From contig NZ_FWFP01000002.1 in NCBI RefSeq assembly GCF_900172215.1, positions 248,001 to 312,000 of the forward strand: DNA of 64,000 nt, in the 5' to 3' direction. How positions within the stretch are numbered: the stretch's first letter is position 1; the number at the start of each line of letters is the position of its first letter. Below, piece after piece: positions 62,620 through 64,000 of this stretch. The DNA is from Ruegeria meonggei (lineage in GTDB: Bacteria > Pseudomonadota > Alphaproteobacteria > Rhodobacterales > Rhodobacteraceae). Under the pieces are notes generated by a model. It saw only the letters and a list, made by a program, of their open reading frames with translations, ran no database searches and had not been told where the DNA came from. The position numbers and the translations under genes are program-made.

Positions 62620-64000
62620 TTGAATAGTGTTCTGTGGCAAGGCAGCTGGGCAACCCGGCTGAGGATCGGTAGTGGCCTGATCCTGTTCACTTTTGCGATC
62701 TTCCATTTCATCAATATCGGGCTGGGCTTGTTTCATACCGATTATCTGCATGGCATGCAGGATGGGCGCAAAGCTGTAACCCGGCACGACGTCACGAGCG
62801 TGATCCTGTACGTCGCCTTGCTTTTTCATTCCGGTTTGGCGCTGTATTCTATCAGCAAACGCAGAACCCTGCGGATGCCCTTTTCGACCGGGTTACAGGT
62901 GGTTCTGGGGCTACTCATCCCACTGCAGCTGATCTCTCACATCGTTCAGACTCGTTATGCGCATGAGGTGTTCAACGTAAATGACGAGATGGGTTACATA
63001 ATCATCCTGATGTGGCCCAGCAACGTAATCTGGACCCAAAGCCTACTACTGCTGCTGGTTTGGATACATGGCTGCATTGGCTTGCACATGTGGTTGCGTC
63101 TAAGCCGCTGGTGGTCAAAGACGGTGCCTTACTTGATCGGTCTGGCCGTGTTCATCCCGTCTTTTGCGCTGGCCGGATTGCTGACCGAGGGACGACGATT
63201 GTGGACGGATTTCGCTGATCCGTTTTTGCGCGACCAATATATTGAACACTATAACTGGCCTACGCCCGAAGAGTTTCAGGCCCTGTTCAGCGTCAAAAAC
63301 AACGCCCTGTTGGCCTTCTGGATCGCTTTGGGCGTATCCCTCGCAGTCTATGTCTTACGCAAGCTTTGGCGCAGGCGGCACTCGGTACGCGTCAAATACG
63401 TCGAAGGCCCCGAAGTCGTGGCCGAAAAAGGCATGACGCTGCTTGAGATTTCGCAGGCCAATGGCATCCCGCACACTGCGCTGTGCGGAGGCAAAGGGCG
63501 CTGTACCACTTGCCGCGTGATAGTTGAGGATGGCGCCGCCAATCTGCCCGACCCCAGCCCGACCGAGGCCCGCAGCCTTGCCGCCGTCAGCGCACCCGAA
63601 GGGGCACGTCTGGCCTGCCAAATCCGACCGACCGAGCCGATAACGGCCTTTCGCATGTTCCGGTCTGGTGGCGGGCGCAACCGGGCCCATGCCAGCCAGG
63701 GCCAAGAGAGGCAACTGGCAGTTCTGTTCCTGGACATGCGCGGATTCACGGCGCGCACCACTGGCCAGTTGCCCTATGATATCGTTTTTCTGCTCAACCG
63801 GTTTTTCGACGCAATTGTCCCTGCGATCACCGCAGACGGCGGCGTGGTCGACAAATACATGGGCGACGGGCTGCTGGCCGTATTCGAGACGTCGGATGCC
63901 AAAAGCTCGGCCCGGGCCGGGCTGCGGGCGGCCGCTGATGTCAGCCGGGCGCTGGACATCTTCAACCGCCAACTTGAGGCCGAAGGCAGCCCCCGTATTC
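62620..64000 (+). CDS. Membrane-anchored [2Fe-2S] ferredoxin-adenylate cyclase, 3' end outside window
   Basis: Starts with TTG (62620), the first codon after an in-frame TGA, with AGGTGA a few bases upstream; the frame is open to the window end (460 residues). Residues 15-255 form about six membrane segments with several histidines (His29, His70, His107, His150, His156) reminiscent of the heme-binding anchor of succinate dehydrogenase/fumarate reductase. Next comes a plant-type [2Fe-2S] ferredoxin domain with Cys289, Cys295, Cys298 and Cys333 (C-x5-C-x2-C-x34-C), then a class III cyclase catalytic domain: LFLDMRGFT with metal ligand Asp372, and DKYMGDG with Asp416; Lys412 is the adenine-specifying residue. 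So it should make cAMP under redox control. Similar fusions exist in rhizobia and Rhodobacterales but are little studied. Confidence 0.88.
   Translation, partial: MNSVLWQGSWATRLRIGSGLILFTFAIFHFINIGLGLFHTDYLHGMQDGRKAVTRHDVTSVILYVALLFHSGLALYSISKRRTLRMPFSTGLQVVLGLLIPLQLISHIVQTRYAHEVFNVNDEMGYIIILMWPSNVIWTQSLLLLLVWIHGCIGLHMWLRLSRWWSKTVPYLIGLAVFIPSFALAGLLTEGRRLWTDFADPFLRDQYIEHYNWPTPEEFQALFSVKNNALLAFWIALGVSLAVYVLRKLWRRRHSVRVKYVEGPEVVAEKGMTLLEISQANGIPHTALCGGKGRCTTCRVIVEDGAANLPDPSPTEARSLAAVSAPEGARLACQIRPTEPITAFRMFRSGGGRNRAHASQGQERQLAVLFLDMRGFTARTTGQLPYDIVFLLNRFFDAIVPAITADGGVVDKYMGDGLLAVFETSDAKSSARAGLRAAADVSRALDIFNRQLEAEGSPRI

Noticed and set aside
1..64000. tRNA, rRNA, CRISPR, IS or prophage elements
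   Set aside because: None recognised by eye on either strand; weakly structured tRNAs cannot be fully excluded without a scan.

Overview
The window looks like about 64 kb of chromosome from a marine alphaproteobacterium of the order Rhodobacterales (Roseobacter group, Ruegeria-like). This is inferred from the moderately high GC content, a complete beta-hydroxyaspartate cycle cluster (bhcR-bhcABCD), a PutA without a DNA-binding domain beside an Lrp-type regulator, several DUF6455 proteins, DUF1467 next to methylmalonyl-CoA epimerase, a Hint-domain protein, and an Lrp regulator divergent from trxB. I saw no tRNA, rRNA, IS element, prophage or CRISPR array. Most genes are housekeeping or central metabolism in short operons.

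Layout. 1-1.8 kb: the end of a sugar-uptake/oxidoreductase operon (Gfo/Idh/MocA enzyme cut by the window edge, then a MalK/UgpC-type ATPase). 2-4.6 kb: a Tat-exported PhoX phosphatase behind a clear Pho box, and a TPR protein. 4.6-9.4 kb: putR/putA for proline catabolism and a rhomboid protease. 9.4-14.8 kb: bhcR divergent from bhcABCD, which converts glyoxylate to oxaloacetate through aspartate. 14.8-17.6 kb: inositol monophosphatase, and metR divergent from metF. 17.7-21.5 kb: J-domain, YHS, YghU-type GST, SseB and uracil-DNA glycosylase-like proteins. 21.7-26.3 kb: kpsT-kpsE-kdsA plus a phosphohexomutase, a partial capsule export and precursor set. 26.3-33.6 kb: AsmA protein, rimO, small secreted proteins, a double-CDGSH Fe-S protein facing three DUF6455 paralogues, an IMPACT-family protein, an M48 peptidase and DUF167. 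33.7-36.8 kb: nitroreductase, EI24 protein, mce/DUF1467 and a decayed response regulator. 36.8-44.6 kb: aspS, CPBP protease, pabC, pabB, carB. 44.6-49.2 kb: a MarR-controlled RND efflux operon. 49.3-55.4 kb: KAS III, a lone sulfotransferase, a small HTH-like protein, tdk, a 2-hydroxyacid dehydrogenase, csaA, proC and YbjN. 55.7-58.8 kb: ubiK, then lgt-midA-pgeF. 59-64 kb: a small ORF, a Hint protein, Lrp, trxB, a RES-domain protein and the N-terminal 460 residues of a membrane-anchored [2Fe-2S] adenylate cyclase that runs off the window.

The best-connected system is the bhc cluster, which is a known pathway; its intergenic region holds unreported-looking repeats that could be BhcR operators. 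The least conventional parts are at the right end: a likely redox-gated adenylate cyclase, preceded by trxB and by an RES-domain gene that carries a terminator-like hairpin inside its own 5' coding region. The DUF6455 triplet facing a CDGSH protein and the broken response regulator are also worth a look. All calls come from reading the sequence; no database search was run.
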